From assembly GCF_001865015.1 (NCBI RefSeq), contig NZ_MJGV01000079.1:21512-85511 (forward strand): a stretch of 64,000 bases of DNA, in the 5' to 3' direction. A program made the position numbers and the translations under genes. This DNA is from Curtobacterium sp. MMLR14_010 (lineage in GTDB: Bacteria; Actinomycetota; Actinomycetes; Actinomycetales; Microbacteriaceae). This document shows positions 33,818 to 42,737 of the stretch, in pieces. The notes below the pieces were generated by a model. The model saw only the letters and a program-made list of their open reading frames with translations. It ran no database searches and was not told where the DNA came from. Position 1 is the stretch's first letter, and each line of letters begins with the position of its first letter.

Positions 33818-36800
33818 ATGCACATTCTCCGTTCCTCGCTCGCCGCCGCCGCGACGGCCCTCGTCGCCCTCGGTCTCGTCGTCACGCCCGCGTCCGTGGC
33901 CCCGTCGCAGGCGGCCACCGAGCCCACCACGACGACCCACGTCGCGAACCCCGCCAGCGGCGACGCGGGGAAGGCGAGCGTCGAGGTCGTCCCCGCCGAC
34001 CGCGGCGTCCTGCGTCCGGACGAGCCCCTCTCGCTGACGGTCACGGTGACGAACGACACCGACACGGACCTGCCGGCGGGCACCACGGAGTTCGGCATCT
34101 TCCGGCCGTACGAGGGCACCCGGGACGTCGTCGCCAACTGGTTGAAGGAGACCAGCACAGCAGGTTACCCCGGCGCCCCGATGGGTTCCGTCGACGTCCC
34201 AGCGGTCCCGGCGCACCGATCCGTCACGCTGAGCGACGTCGAGATCGTCCCGGGCAACGTGGGCCTCGGCGGGTACCCGTCCTTCGGTGCGCGGCGCATC
34301 TCCGCGGACTACACGGCCGGGGCGACGACCGCGATCGACCGCACCGCGATCACCTGGTACCCGGACTACGAGCAGACCCCGGTCGGGGTGTCCGTCGCCA
34401 TGCCGGTCACCATGCCCGCGAACGCCGGCGGCACCATCCCCCCCGGTGACCTCGCCGCGGCGACCTCGGTCGACGGCACCCTGTCGCAGCAGCTCGACGC
34501 CGCCCAGGACCACAACGTCGCGCTCGGCATCGACCCGCGCATCATCGCGTCCATCCGGATCCTCGGCGAGAACGCGCCGACGTCCGCGGTGGCGTGGCTC
34601 GACCGCCTCGAGCGGATGCGCAACGAGACCTTCGCGCTCTCGTACGCCGACGCCGACGTCACCGGACTGCGGCAGGCGGGGTCCGACGAGGTCCTCGGGC
34701 CGATCTCGCTGGACCAGTCCGTCAAGGCCGAGAACTTCCCCGGGGCGAGCACGCCGAGCCCCACCGGCACCCCGGACGCCACCGGCACGCCGACGCCCGG
34801 GGCGAGCGACGCCCCTGCGCCCACCCCGACCTCCACCCCGACCGACGACGCCACCGCGGACCCGGGCACCACCACGGACCCGACCCTCCCGACCACGGCC
34901 TCGCTGCTCGACTTCCCCTACACGATGTCCTCCATTGCCTGGCCGGTCGAGGGCACCGTCGCGACGGACGACCTCCCCGCCCTGCGCAAGGCCGGCACGA
35001 AGTCCACCGTCGTCGCGAGCAGCAACACCTCCGCTGGCGGGGACACCACGATCGCCGCGTCCGAGAAGATCGGCGACGACCACGTCCTCGTGTCCGACCA
35101 GGGCATGTCGACGCTCCTCCGTGCCGCCGCCACCGCCACCACGCAGCGCGCGTGGTCGAGCGCCATGAGCGAGCTCACCGCGACGCTGGCCGCCGCCTCC
35201 CGCCAGGGCAGCACCAGCGCGCCCGTCCTGCTCACCCTGGGCCGGTCGTGGCCGACGGACTCCACGCGTCTCAGCGAGGCGCTCGACGCCCTCGAGAGCA
35301 CCCCGTGGGTCTCGCCCGCCGACCTCTCCACCGCGGCAGCGGCGACGCCGGGCTCCCTCACCCTCGCCAGCGCCTCGGACGACGACGCCCGCCTCGACCA
35401 GCTGCGGCGCCTGCTCCGCTCCGAGCACGACCTGACCGACTTCGCCTCCGCGATCGCCGACCCGGCCGACCTCACCGCCCCCGCCCGCCTGTCCACCCTC
35501 GCCGCGGCGTCGAACGCCTGGCGCAGCGACCAGGACGGCATGGCCGCGGCCGTCGACGCCCGTGTCGCCAAGACGGACAAGCTCCTCTCGACCGTGGGCA
35601 TCCTCAACGGCAGCAGCATCCTGCTCCTGGGGGACCGGTCCTCCCTGCCCATCTCGATCCGCAACCGGTCCGACTACCCGATCACCGTGTTCCTGACGGT
35701 CCAGCCGTCGAACTCGTTCCTGCGCATCGAGAAGAACGCGGTCAAGGTCACGGTGCAGCCGGACTCCTCGAGCCGCGTCACGTTCCCGGTGACATCGGTC
35801 GCCAACGGCAAGGTCGAGCTGACCATGGCCCTCACGACCGCCGCCGGGGTCCGCATCGCCGACCCCGAGGTCGTCGAGATCAACGTGCAGGCCCAGTGGG
35901 AGAGCCTGATCACGGCCGCGGCGGCCATCGCGGTCATCCTCATCTTCGGCCTGGGGATCGTCCGCAACGTCCGCCGCCGACTGCGTCGCCGCCGCAACGG
36001 CGAGCCCGACGAGCCGCGCGAGGACCCGAACCGCCTGTTCGTCGATGACCCGTCCGGTGCGGACGACCGGACAGGAGGCCCCACCTCCGTCCCCGGGACC
36101 GCCACCGCCCTCGCCACGGCCGGCTCCACGGCCACCCTCGCCGAGGACGGCGGCGACCGTCTCGATGCCGCGATCGCGCGCGCCGGAGCCGTGTCGAGCC
36201 TCCAGGCCGACGACGCCCGGACCGACCACCCCCAGGAGCCGACGATCAGCACCACCCAGCCCCAGCCGTCGTCCGCAGCACCGGTCGGCCAGCGCAGCCT
36301 GGGCCGCGCGAGCGCGATGCTCGCCGCGGGGACGATGATCTCGCGCGTGCTCGGCTTCGCGAAGACGTTCGTCCTCGCGTACGCGATCGGACAGACGCAC
36401 TCCCCGGCGGCCGACGCCTTCGCGGTGTCGAACCAGATCCCGAACAACATCTACGCGCTCATCGCCGGTGGCCTGCTGTCAGCCGTGCTGATCCCGCAGA
36501 TCGTCCGCTCGATGAAGCAGAACGCCGACGGGGGCGTCTCGTACGTCAACAAGATCGTCACCCTCGGGGCGACGGTGTTCCTCGTCATCACGGTCGTCGC
36601 GACGGTCGTCGCACCCGTGCTGGTGCGCCTGTACGCGTCGCAGGCCTCGGACGGCAAGGGCTTCTCGCCGGAGCAGACCGACCTGGCCGTCGCGCTCGCG
36701 TTCTGGTGCCTGCCGCAGATCCTCTTCTACGCGCTGTACTCGCTCCTCGGCGAGGTCCTCAACGCCAAGCAGGTCTTCGGGCCGTTCACCTGGGCACCGC

Positions 36801-37915
36801 TGATCAACAACGTGATCGCGATCGCCGGCCTCATCGTGTTCATCGCCCTCTTCGGCGGCCGCGTCGAGAACTCCGGCGTCGACACCTGGACCCCGCTGAA
36901 GATCGCCGTGCTCGCCGGCAGCGCCTCGCTCGGTGTGCTGGCGCAGGCCGCCTTCCTGCCGCTGTTCTGGCGCCGGGCCGGCCTGACCTTCCGACCGGAC
37001 TTCCGCTGGCGCGGAGTCGGGCTCAAGGCCACCGGGACCGCCGCTGGCTGGCTGTTCGCGATGATCCTCGTCACGCAGCTCGCCGGCATCGTGCAGTCGC
37101 GTGTGGCGTCCCTCGGCACCGGCAGCGCGGGCAACGCCGTGCTGCAGAACGCCTGGCTGCTGTTCATGCTGCCGCACTCGATCATCACCGTGTCGATCGC
37201 GACCGCCTACTTCACCCGGATGACCCACGACGCCGAACGCGGCGACCTCGACTCGGTGCGGCGCAACCTGTCCCTGTCGCTCCGGATCGTCGGGCTGTTC
37301 ACGGTGTTCTCGTCCGTGGCGCTCATCGTCGTCGCGGTGCCGTTCGGACGGATGTTCGCGCGGGACTTCGAGGGCGCACTGTCGATCGGTGCCGTGCTGC
37401 TGGCCTACATGCCGGGCCTGGTGCTGTTCAGCATGCTCTTCATCATCCAGCGGGTGTTCTGGGCCATGCACGACCACCGCACCCCGTTCCTGATGCAGCT
37501 CGTGCAGTCCGGGCTCTTCGTGATCGGCGCCCTCGCCGTCACCGCACTCCCCGGCAGCGCCATCGGCGTCGGGGTGGCCGCGTGCACCACGCTCGCCGGC
37601 ACCGCGCAGACGATCGTCGCCCTCGTGCTGGTCCGTCGCCGTCTCGGCGGCATGGAGGGCGCCGTGGTGACCCGCTCCCACGTGCAGTTCGTGATCGCCG
37701 CGCTGCTCGCCGGCGTCGCCGGACTGCTCGTCGCGGACTTCTTCGGCACGTTCTCGGCGGACGGCTTCGCGATGGCGGACTTCACCAGCGCGGCCATCAC
37801 GGTCGTGCTCTCCGGCGCGGTCATGGTCGTCGTGTACTTCCTCGCCCTGGTCGTCGCGAAGAACGGCGAGATCACGAACGCCGTCGGCCTGCTGCGCTCC
37901 CGCCTCGGTCGCTGA
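33818..37915 (+). CDS. murJ: DUF6049 domain protein joined in frame to lipid II flippase MurJ
   Basis: 1365 residues from ATG 33818, start of a clear signal peptide (LRSSLAAAATALVALGLVV, cleavage after SQA-A). Residues to ~690 are the extracellular DUF6049 type with a Pro/Thr linker (~310-360) and a closing membrane helix (ESLITAAAAIAVILIFGLGI). After a polar linker of ~120 residues comes a MurJ/MviN transporter with about 14 helices, beginning ASAMLAAGTMISRVLGFAKT. The two are usually separate neighbouring genes in this group; no stop separates them here. MurJ moves lipid II across the membrane for wall synthesis. In-frame internal starts such as ATG 36317 lack a ribosome-binding site. Confidence 0.85.
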   Translation: MHILRSSLAAAATALVALGLVVTPASVAPSQAATEPTTTTHVANPASGDAGKASVEVVPADRGVLRPDEPLSLTVTVTNDTDTDLPAGTTEFGIFRPYEGTRDVVANWLKETSTAGYPGAPMGSVDVPAVPAHRSVTLSDVEIVPGNVGLGGYPSFGARRISADYTAGATTAIDRTAITWYPDYEQTPVGVSVAMPVTMPANAGGTIPPGDLAAATSVDGTLSQQLDAAQDHNVALGIDPRIIASIRILGENAPTSAVAWLDRLERMRNETFALSYADADVTGLRQAGSDEVLGPISLDQSVKAENFPGASTPSPTGTPDATGTPTPGASDAPAPTPTSTPTDDATADPGTTTDPTLPTTASLLDFPYTMSSIAWPVEGTVATDDLPALRKAGTKSTVVASSNTSAGGDTTIAASEKIGDDHVLVSDQGMSTLLRAAATATTQRAWSSAMSELTATLAAASRQGSTSAPVLLTLGRSWPTDSTRLSEALDALESTPWVSPADLSTAAAATPGSLTLASASDDDARLDQLRRLLRSEHDLTDFASAIADPADLTAPARLSTLAAASNAWRSDQDGMAAAVDARVAKTDKLLSTVGILNGSSILLLGDRSSLPISIRNRSDYPITVFLTVQPSNSFLRIEKNAVKVTVQPDSSSRVTFPVTSVANGKVELTMALTTAAGVRIADPEVVEINVQAQWESLITAAAAIAVILIFGLGIVRNVRRRLRRRRNGEPDEPREDPNRLFVDDPSGADDRTGGPTSVPGTATALATAGSTATLAEDGGDRLDAAIARAGAVSSLQADDARTDHPQEPTISTTQPQPSSAAPVGQRSLGRASAMLAAGTMISRVLGFAKTFVLAYAIGQTHSPAADAFAVSNQIPNNIYALIAGGLLSAVLIPQIVRSMKQNADGGVSYVNKIVTLGATVFLVITVVATVVAPVLVRLYASQASDGKGFSPEQTDLAVALAFWCLPQILFYALYSLLGEVLNAKQVFGPFTWAPLINNVIAIAGLIVFIALFGGRVENSGVDTWTPLKIAVLAGSASLGVLAQAAFLPLFWRRAGLTFRPDFRWRGVGLKATGTAAGWLFAMILVTQLAGIVQSRVASLGTGSAGNAVLQNAWLLFMLPHSIITVSIATAYFTRMTHDAERGDLDSVRRNLSLSLRIVGLFTVFSSVALIVVAVPFGRMFARDFEGALSIGAVLLAYMPGLVLFSMLFIIQRVFWAMHDHRTPFLMQLVQSGLFVIGALAVTALPGSAIGVGVAACTTLAGTAQTIVALVLVRRRLGGMEGAVVTRSHVQFVIAALLAGVAGLLVADFFGTFSADGFAMADFTSAAITVVLSGAVMVVVYFLALVVAKNGEITNAVGLLRSRLGR

Positions 37916-38020
37916 CCCTCCAACTGGAGCACCGGACGCTGTCCGTTCACGGGCCGTGTGGAATGCCCCACGGCTAGCATTGGTTGACCCGGTCAGTACG
38001 CAACGGAAGGGCAACCAGGC

Positions 38021-39007
38021 ATGCGCCAGCTCATCATCATCGGTTCCGGCCCGGCCGGGTTCACGGCCGGCATCTACGCCGCCCGAGCCCAGCTCAAGCC
38101 GCTCATCGTCGCGTCCAGCGTCGAGACAGGCGGCGAGCTCACGAAGACGACCGAGGTCGAGAACTTCCCGGGCTTCCCCGAGGGCATCCAGGGCCCCGAC
38201 CTCATGATCAAGATGCAGGAACAGGCCGAGCGCTTCGGCGCCGAGGTCCTGTACGACGACGCCGTCAAGGTGGAGCTCACCGGGGACGTCAAGCGCGTCA
38301 CCGTCGGCTCCGGCGAGACGTACGAGGCCCTCGCGGTCATCTACGCCACGGGCTCGGCCTACCGCCAGCTCGGCCTGCCGGACGAGGAACGCCTGTCCGG
38401 CCACGGCGTCTCGTGGTGCGCGACGTGCGACGGCTTCTTCTTCCGCCAGAAGAACATCGCCGTGGTCGGCGGTGGCGACTCCGCGATGGAGGAAGCCACC
38501 TTCCTGACCCGCTTCGCCGACAAGGTCACGGTCATCCACCGCAAGGACACCCTGCGCGCGTCGAAGATCATGCAGGACCGCGCGGCGAACGACCCGAAGA
38601 TCGAGTTCGCCTGGAACAAGGAGGTCGTCGGCATCTCCGGTGCCTCCGCGGTCGAGGGCGTCACCCTGAAGGACACCGTCACCGGTGAGACCTCCGAGCT
38701 CGCACTCGACGGCCTGTTCATCGCGATCGGCAACGACCCGCGCGTGCACCTGGTCCACCAGCAGCTGCAGCTCGCTCCCGAGGGCACCATCGCCGTCGAG
38801 GGCCGCACCTCCCGCGCCGTCGGCGTCGCCGGGGTCTTCGTCGCGGGCGACGTGCTCGACCACACCTACCGTCAGGCCATCACGGCTGCCGGCTCCGGTG
38901 CCGTCGCGGCGCTCGACGCCGAGAAGTACCTCGCCGACCTCGACGACGCCCTGACGGCCCCCGCCGAGGGCGACGCCCCGGTCGAGCCCGTCACCATCTC
39001 CGCGTAG
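38021..39007 (+). CDS. trxB: Thioredoxin reductase
   Basis: 328 residues. FAD motif IIIGSGPAGFTAGIYAARA at residues 4-22, redox pair CATC in SWCATCDGFFF near 135, NADPH motif VVGGGDSAMEEATFL near 150, and the late GVFVAGDVLDHTYRQ. Passes electrons from NADPH to thioredoxin, whose gene follows 59 nt downstream. Rightward pair with trxA; order after murJ is typical for the group. Confidence 0.97.
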   Translation: MRQLIIIGSGPAGFTAGIYAARAQLKPLIVASSVETGGELTKTTEVENFPGFPEGIQGPDLMIKMQEQAERFGAEVLYDDAVKVELTGDVKRVTVGSGETYEALAVIYATGSAYRQLGLPDEERLSGHGVSWCATCDGFFFRQKNIAVVGGGDSAMEEATFLTRFADKVTVIHRKDTLRASKIMQDRAANDPKIEFAWNKEVVGISGASAVEGVTLKDTVTGETSELALDGLFIAIGNDPRVHLVHQQLQLAPEGTIAVEGRTSRAVGVAGVFVAGDVLDHTYRQAITAAGSGAVAALDAEKYLADLDDALTAPAEGDAPVEPVTISA

Positions 39008-39066
39008 GGAATGCGGCGGCACACGTCGCCGTTCCACCCACCGAACGACTTCTCGAAGGAGTACAC

Positions 39067-39393
39067 ATGTCCAACGCCAAGGCAGTCACCGACGCCACCT
39101 TCTCGGACGAGGTCCTCAAGTCCGACAAGACGATCCTCGTCGACTTCTGGGCAGAGTGGTGTGGCCCGTGTCGCGCGGTCTCGCCGATCCTCGACCAGAT
39201 CGCCGAAGAGCACGCCGGCAAGATCGAGATCGTCAAGCTCAACGTCGACGACAACCCCCAGTCGGCCATGAACTACCAGATCACCTCCATCCCCGCGATG
39301 AAGGTCTTCAAGGGCGGCGAGGTCGTCAAGACCGTCATCGGCGCCAAGCCGAAGCCGGCCCTCGAGGCCGACCTGGCCGAGTTCCTCGCGTAG
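39067..39393 (+). CDS. trxA: Thioredoxin
   Basis: 108 residues with active site WAEWCGPCRAV (Cys-Gly-Pro-Cys near residues 33-36) and the cis-proline region SIPAMKVFKGG. Small cytosolic dithiol reductant reduced by TrxB upstream. GAAGGAG lies just before the start. A strong terminator follows. Confidence 0.97.
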   Translation: MSNAKAVTDATFSDEVLKSDKTILVDFWAEWCGPCRAVSPILDQIAEEHAGKIEIVKLNVDDNPQSAMNYQITSIPAMKVFKGGEVVKTVIGAKPKPALEADLAEFLA

Positions 39394-39411
39394 GGACTCC
39401 CGCACGCTCGG

Positions 39412-39447
39412 ACGCCCCGTCCTCCATTCCATCGGAGGGCGGGGCGT
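39412..39447 (+). terminator. Intrinsic terminator after trxA
   Basis: ACGCCCCGTCCTCC (39412-39425) pairs with GGAGGGCGGGGCGT (39434-39447), one wobble pair, 8-nt loop, followed by TCGTCTGT. 18 bp after the trxA stop. Confidence 0.88.
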
Positions 39448-39591
39448 TCGTCTGTCCCGGGCGGCCTTCCCGCGGTCCATCCGCTCGTCTGCGCCGGAGC
39501 GGTCCACGTGTTCAGGATCGGCCTGCGCCACACACCCGGGGTTCGCGGACTCCATGTCGTACTGTGGCGGGACGCCTCGAACGGAGAACCG

Positions 39592-40896
39592 ATGACGAAC
39601 GGCAACAGCCTCGACCCCTGGTACGACTCCTACGCCCAGCGCACGGCTGGTCTGAGCGCCTCCGAGGTACGAGCCCTGTTCGCCGTCGCCTCGCGCCCTG
39701 AGGTCGTCTCCCTGGCTGGCGGCATGCCCTACGTCTCCGCGCTCCCGAGAGAGCTCGTCACGGGCTCCCTGGACCGCGTGATGGCCGAGGACGCCGCCAT
39801 GGCGCTGCAGTACGGCAGTGGCCAGGGCCTGCGCTCCCTCCGCGAGCACATCGTCGACGTGATGTCCCTGGAGGGCATCCGTGCCAGCGCGGAGGACGTC
39901 GTGGTCACCACGGGGTCCCAGCACGCGCTCGACCTCGTCACACGCCTGTTCATCGACCCGGGCGACGTCGTCCTGGCCGAGTCGCCGTCGTACGTCGGCG
40001 CCATCGGAGTGTTCCGGTCGTACCAGGCCGAGACCGTCCACGTGACGACCGACGAGAACGGCCTCGTCCCCGAAGCGCTCCGCGAGACCATCGCGAACCT
40101 GCGCGCCGCGGGCAAGCGGATGAAGTTCCTCTACACGATCCCGAACTTCCACAACCCGGCCGGTGTCACCATGAGCCGCGAGCGCCGCATCGAGATCCTC
40201 GACATCTGTCGCTCGAACGGCATCCTCGTGCTCGAGGACAACCCGTACGGCCTGCTCTGGTTCGACGAGCCGGCACCGCAGGCCATCCGTTCCATCGACG
40301 ACGAGGGCGTGGTCTACCTCGGCTCGTTCTCGAAGACGCTCGCGCCGGGCTTCCGCGTCGGCTGGGCCCTCGCACCGCACGCGATCCGCGAGAAGCTCGT
40401 GCTCGCCAACGAGTCCGCCGTCCTCGCGCCGAACTCCTTCGGCCAGTACGTCGTCAACGCCTACCTCGACGCAGCCGACTGGCGCGGGCAGATCGACACC
40501 TTCCGGGGCATCTACGCCGAGCGCCGCGACGCCATGTTCCAGGCGCTGGGGGAGTTCCTGCCCGACCTGAGCTGGACCCGTCCGAACGGCGGCTTCTTCG
40601 TCTGGCTGACCCTGCCCGAGTCGCTCGACTCCAAGGGGATGCTGCCGCGCGCGGTGAAGGAGCTCGTGGCCTACACCCCGGGCACCGCGTTCTACGCCGA
40701 CGGTCGCGGTGGCCACAACATCCGCTTGTCCTTCTGCTACCCGACGCCGGAGCAGATCCGCGTCGGCGTGAAGCGCCTGGCGAACGTGGTGAACGACGAG
40801 CTCGAGCTCGTCGAGACCTTCGGCGCCACGACGCGCTCCGGCAGCACCGCTCGGCAGACGTCCTCGGTCAGCGCTCCGCCGCCGAACATCTCCTGA
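39592..40896 (+). CDS. PLP-dependent aminotransferase, class I/II
   Basis: 434 residues from ATG 39592 (GGAG at 6-nt spacing). Fold-type I layout: MALQYGSGQGLRSLREHIVD, the Asn/Pro region IPNFHNPAGVTMSRERR, the Asp in VLEDNPYGLL, the PLP lysine in LGSFSKTLAPGFRVGW near 245, and late Arg in NIRLSFCYP. Close in layout to 2-aminoadipate/aromatic aminotransferases without a MocR DNA-binding part. Amino-acid substrate not decidable from sequence. Confidence 0.92.
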   Translation: MTNGNSLDPWYDSYAQRTAGLSASEVRALFAVASRPEVVSLAGGMPYVSALPRELVTGSLDRVMAEDAAMALQYGSGQGLRSLREHIVDVMSLEGIRASAEDVVVTTGSQHALDLVTRLFIDPGDVVLAESPSYVGAIGVFRSYQAETVHVTTDENGLVPEALRETIANLRAAGKRMKFLYTIPNFHNPAGVTMSRERRIEILDICRSNGILVLEDNPYGLLWFDEPAPQAIRSIDDEGVVYLGSFSKTLAPGFRVGWALAPHAIREKLVLANESAVLAPNSFGQYVVNAYLDAADWRGQIDTFRGIYAERRDAMFQALGEFLPDLSWTRPNGGFFVWLTLPESLDSKGMLPRAVKELVAYTPGTAFYADGRGGHNIRLSFCYPTPEQIRVGVKRLANVVNDELELVETFGATTRSGSTARQTSSVSAPPPNIS

Positions 40897-40939
40897 CCAG
40901 CACTTTCCGTCGAACACCGCAGTACCGGAGGTCCGCAGC

Positions 40940-41902
40940 ATGGCCGAGCTCACTCGCCGTCACGTCGTCGTCGTCGCCGGCGGCATCTCGCACGAGCGCG
41001 ACGTCTCCCTGCGCTCCGGGCGCCGCGTCGCGGACTCCCTGACCGGGTACGGCTGGCAGGTCGACCTCCGCGACGCCGACGCGTCGCTCCTGCCTGCACT
41101 GGCGGAGACGCGCCCGGACGTGGTCTGGCCGGCACTGCACGGCGCCTCCGGTGAGGACGGCGCGCTGCGCGGCATCCTGGAGGCTCTCGACATCCCGTTC
41201 GTCGGCTCACGTTCGACGTCGGCCCGGTTGGCATGGGACAAGCCCACGGCCTCCGCACTGGTCGCCAGGACCGGCGTGAAGACGCCGCGCTCGGTGACGC
41301 TGTCCCACGATGTCTTCCGAGAGCTGGGCGCCGTCGGAGTCCTCAAGAGCATCGCGGGGGAGCACCCCGTTCCCCTCGCCGTGAAGCCCGCACGCGGCGG
41401 CAGTGCGCAGGGCGTCACGCTCGTCGAGGACGTCGATGATCTCCCTCGGGCCATGGTGACCGCGTACACGTACTGCGACGACGTCGTGGTCGAGCAGTTG
41501 ATCCGCGGGACCGAGGTCGCCGTCGGGATCATCGACACGGGGGACGGGCCGGTCGCCCTCGCTCCTGTCGAGATCGTGCCGAAGAACGGGTTCTACGGGT
41601 TCGAAGCGCGGTACAACGCCGGCGAGACGACGTTCTACACGCCGGCGCGGCTGTCCTCGGAGTTCGCTGCCGCTGCTGCCACCGCCGCTGTCGCCGCCCA
41701 TGGAGCGCTCGGGCTCCGGCACATCTCACGCGTGGACCTCATCATCGACGGCGCCGGTACCCCGTGGTTCCTGGAGGCCAACGTGCTGCCAGGCCTGACC
41801 GAGACCTCACTGGTTCCCCAGGCCCTCTCGGTGTCGGGCTTCGACCTCGGGTGGACCTATGCCGAGTTGGCCGAACAGGCCATCCGCGACGACCAGGCCT
41901 GA
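40940..41902 (+). CDS. ddl: D-alanine-D-alanine ligase family (ATP-grasp)
   Basis: 320 residues from ATG 40940 with CCGGAGG upstream. N-terminal VVVVAGGISHERDVSLRSGR and VVWPALHGASGEDGALRGIL are Ddl signatures; the ATP-grasp core shows LAVKPARGGSAQGV and the metal/product region FLEANVLPGLTETSLVPQAL. It is somewhat shorter than typical Ddl (~350), so it could be a second or specialised ligase, but making D-Ala-D-Ala for peptidoglycan is the likely job. The stop is followed at once by the parS palindrome. Confidence 0.85.
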   Translation: MAELTRRHVVVVAGGISHERDVSLRSGRRVADSLTGYGWQVDLRDADASLLPALAETRPDVVWPALHGASGEDGALRGILEALDIPFVGSRSTSARLAWDKPTASALVARTGVKTPRSVTLSHDVFRELGAVGVLKSIAGEHPVPLAVKPARGGSAQGVTLVEDVDDLPRAMVTAYTYCDDVVVEQLIRGTEVAVGIIDTGDGPVALAPVEIVPKNGFYGFEARYNAGETTFYTPARLSSEFAAAAATAAVAAHGALGLRHISRVDLIIDGAGTPWFLEANVLPGLTETSLVPQALSVSGFDLGWTYAELAEQAIRDDQA

Positions 41903-41905
41903 TCC

Positions 41906-42526
41906 GTGCCCCACAGGCGCAGTGTTCCACGTGGAACACTGCGCCTGTTGTCATTCCTGGCGGCGACAGGTGTCTCGGTGATCGTCTGGGCCGAGGCCAT
42001 TCACTGGCGGTCATCCCACCGAGGCTTCGCCCGGCCGGTAGATCGACCACGCGCCGCGGAGGGCACTGGCGTGGTCGTCGTTCTCGGGATCGCGAACCGC
42101 GGTCACCGCGCGAACCCCGTCAACCGGTGGAGGGCTCGCATGGCGCTGCGATCCGTGCCGAGCGGAAGTGCGACGACGATCGTCACCAGCGGGGGAGCCG
42201 TACGCGGGCCGATCCCCGAGGCGACGCTGCTCGCGCAGTACCTCCGGGATCGACTCGGGTGGCGCGGGCCACTCATCGAAGAGACGACGAGCCGTTCCAC
42301 GTGGAACAACGTCGAGAACGTCCTGCCACTGCTCGATGGTGCGGACTGGATCATGCTCGTGTCCAACAGCCTGCACGCCGAGAAAGCGCGGATCTACCTC
42401 GCTCGCCAGCGCCCAGACCTCGCAGCCCGACTGGTCCCAGTAGCGGACTTCCGGGTCGGCGAGATGATCCTGCTGAAGCCGGCCCTTGCCGCGATCGGAC
42501 TGGTGAAGCTCCGACGGCTCCGCTGA
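41906..42526 (+). CDS. YdcF/DUF218-family protein
   Basis: 206 residues from GTG 41906. One N-terminal membrane helix (LLSFLAATGVSVIVWAEAIH), then DUF218 motifs VVVVLGIANRGHRANPVNRW, IVTSGGAVRG, E-T-x-S-x-x-T in IEETTSRSTWNNVENV, and LVSNSLHAEKARIYLA. Family members handle a cell-envelope precursor, exact role unknown. The start region codes through a 36-bp palindrome with parS and an internal parS-like site lies at 42293. Confidence 0.85.
   Translation: MPHRRSVPRGTLRLLSFLAATGVSVIVWAEAIHWRSSHRGFARPVDRPRAAEGTGVVVVLGIANRGHRANPVNRWRARMALRSVPSGSATTIVTSGGAVRGPIPEATLLAQYLRDRLGWRGPLIEETTSRSTWNNVENVLPLLDGADWIMLVSNSLHAEKARIYLARQRPDLAARLVPVADFRVGEMILLKPALAAIGLVKLRRLR
41923..41938. other. parS site 1, inside a 36-bp perfect palindrome
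   Basis: TGTTCCACGTGGAACA, the actinobacterial ParB site. It is the centre of a perfect palindrome from 41913 to 41948, whose outer arms (ACAGGCGCAG and complement) extend the hairpin and could also end the ddl transcript. Confidence 0.9.
42293..42308. other. parS-like site 2, inside the YdcF-type gene
   Basis: CGTTCCACGTGGAACA differs from the palindromic parS at its first base; the 14-bp core GTTCCACGTGGAAC is intact. It lies within coding sequence, reading RSTWNNV. Confidence 0.8.
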
Positions 42527-42551
42527 GCTGCGCCCGCGCTCGGCCTCACGG

Positions 42552-42567
42552 TGTTCCACGTGGAACA
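42552..42567. other. parS site 3
   Basis: TGTTCCACGTGGAACA, exact, in the gap between the YdcF-type gene and parB. Confidence 0.92.
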
Positions 42568-42716
42568 TCGTGGGTCATGGGGCCGCCCATGCCGGTACGA
42601 GCGCGCCATGCCGGTGCCTGCGTCGCTGCTCCAGCGCCGTACTCCCAGCGGGTGACCAGGGCTTACCCCGCGGCATACAGATCGCTCAGAGGCCCGTCTG
42701 AAGGCCTCCCGAGCGG

Positions 42717-42732
42717 TGTTCCACGTGGAACA
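42717..42732. other. parS site 4, at the 3' end of parB
   Basis: TGTTCCACGTGGAACA, exact, extended by GG/CC to 20 bp (42715-42734), just past the parB stop at 42738. Confidence 0.92.
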
Positions 42733-42737
42733 CCACC

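Noticed and set aside
36479..39037. Long antisense frame across murJ and trxB
   Set aside because: Opposite to two confidently identified genes; composition is low in complexity and no motif is present.
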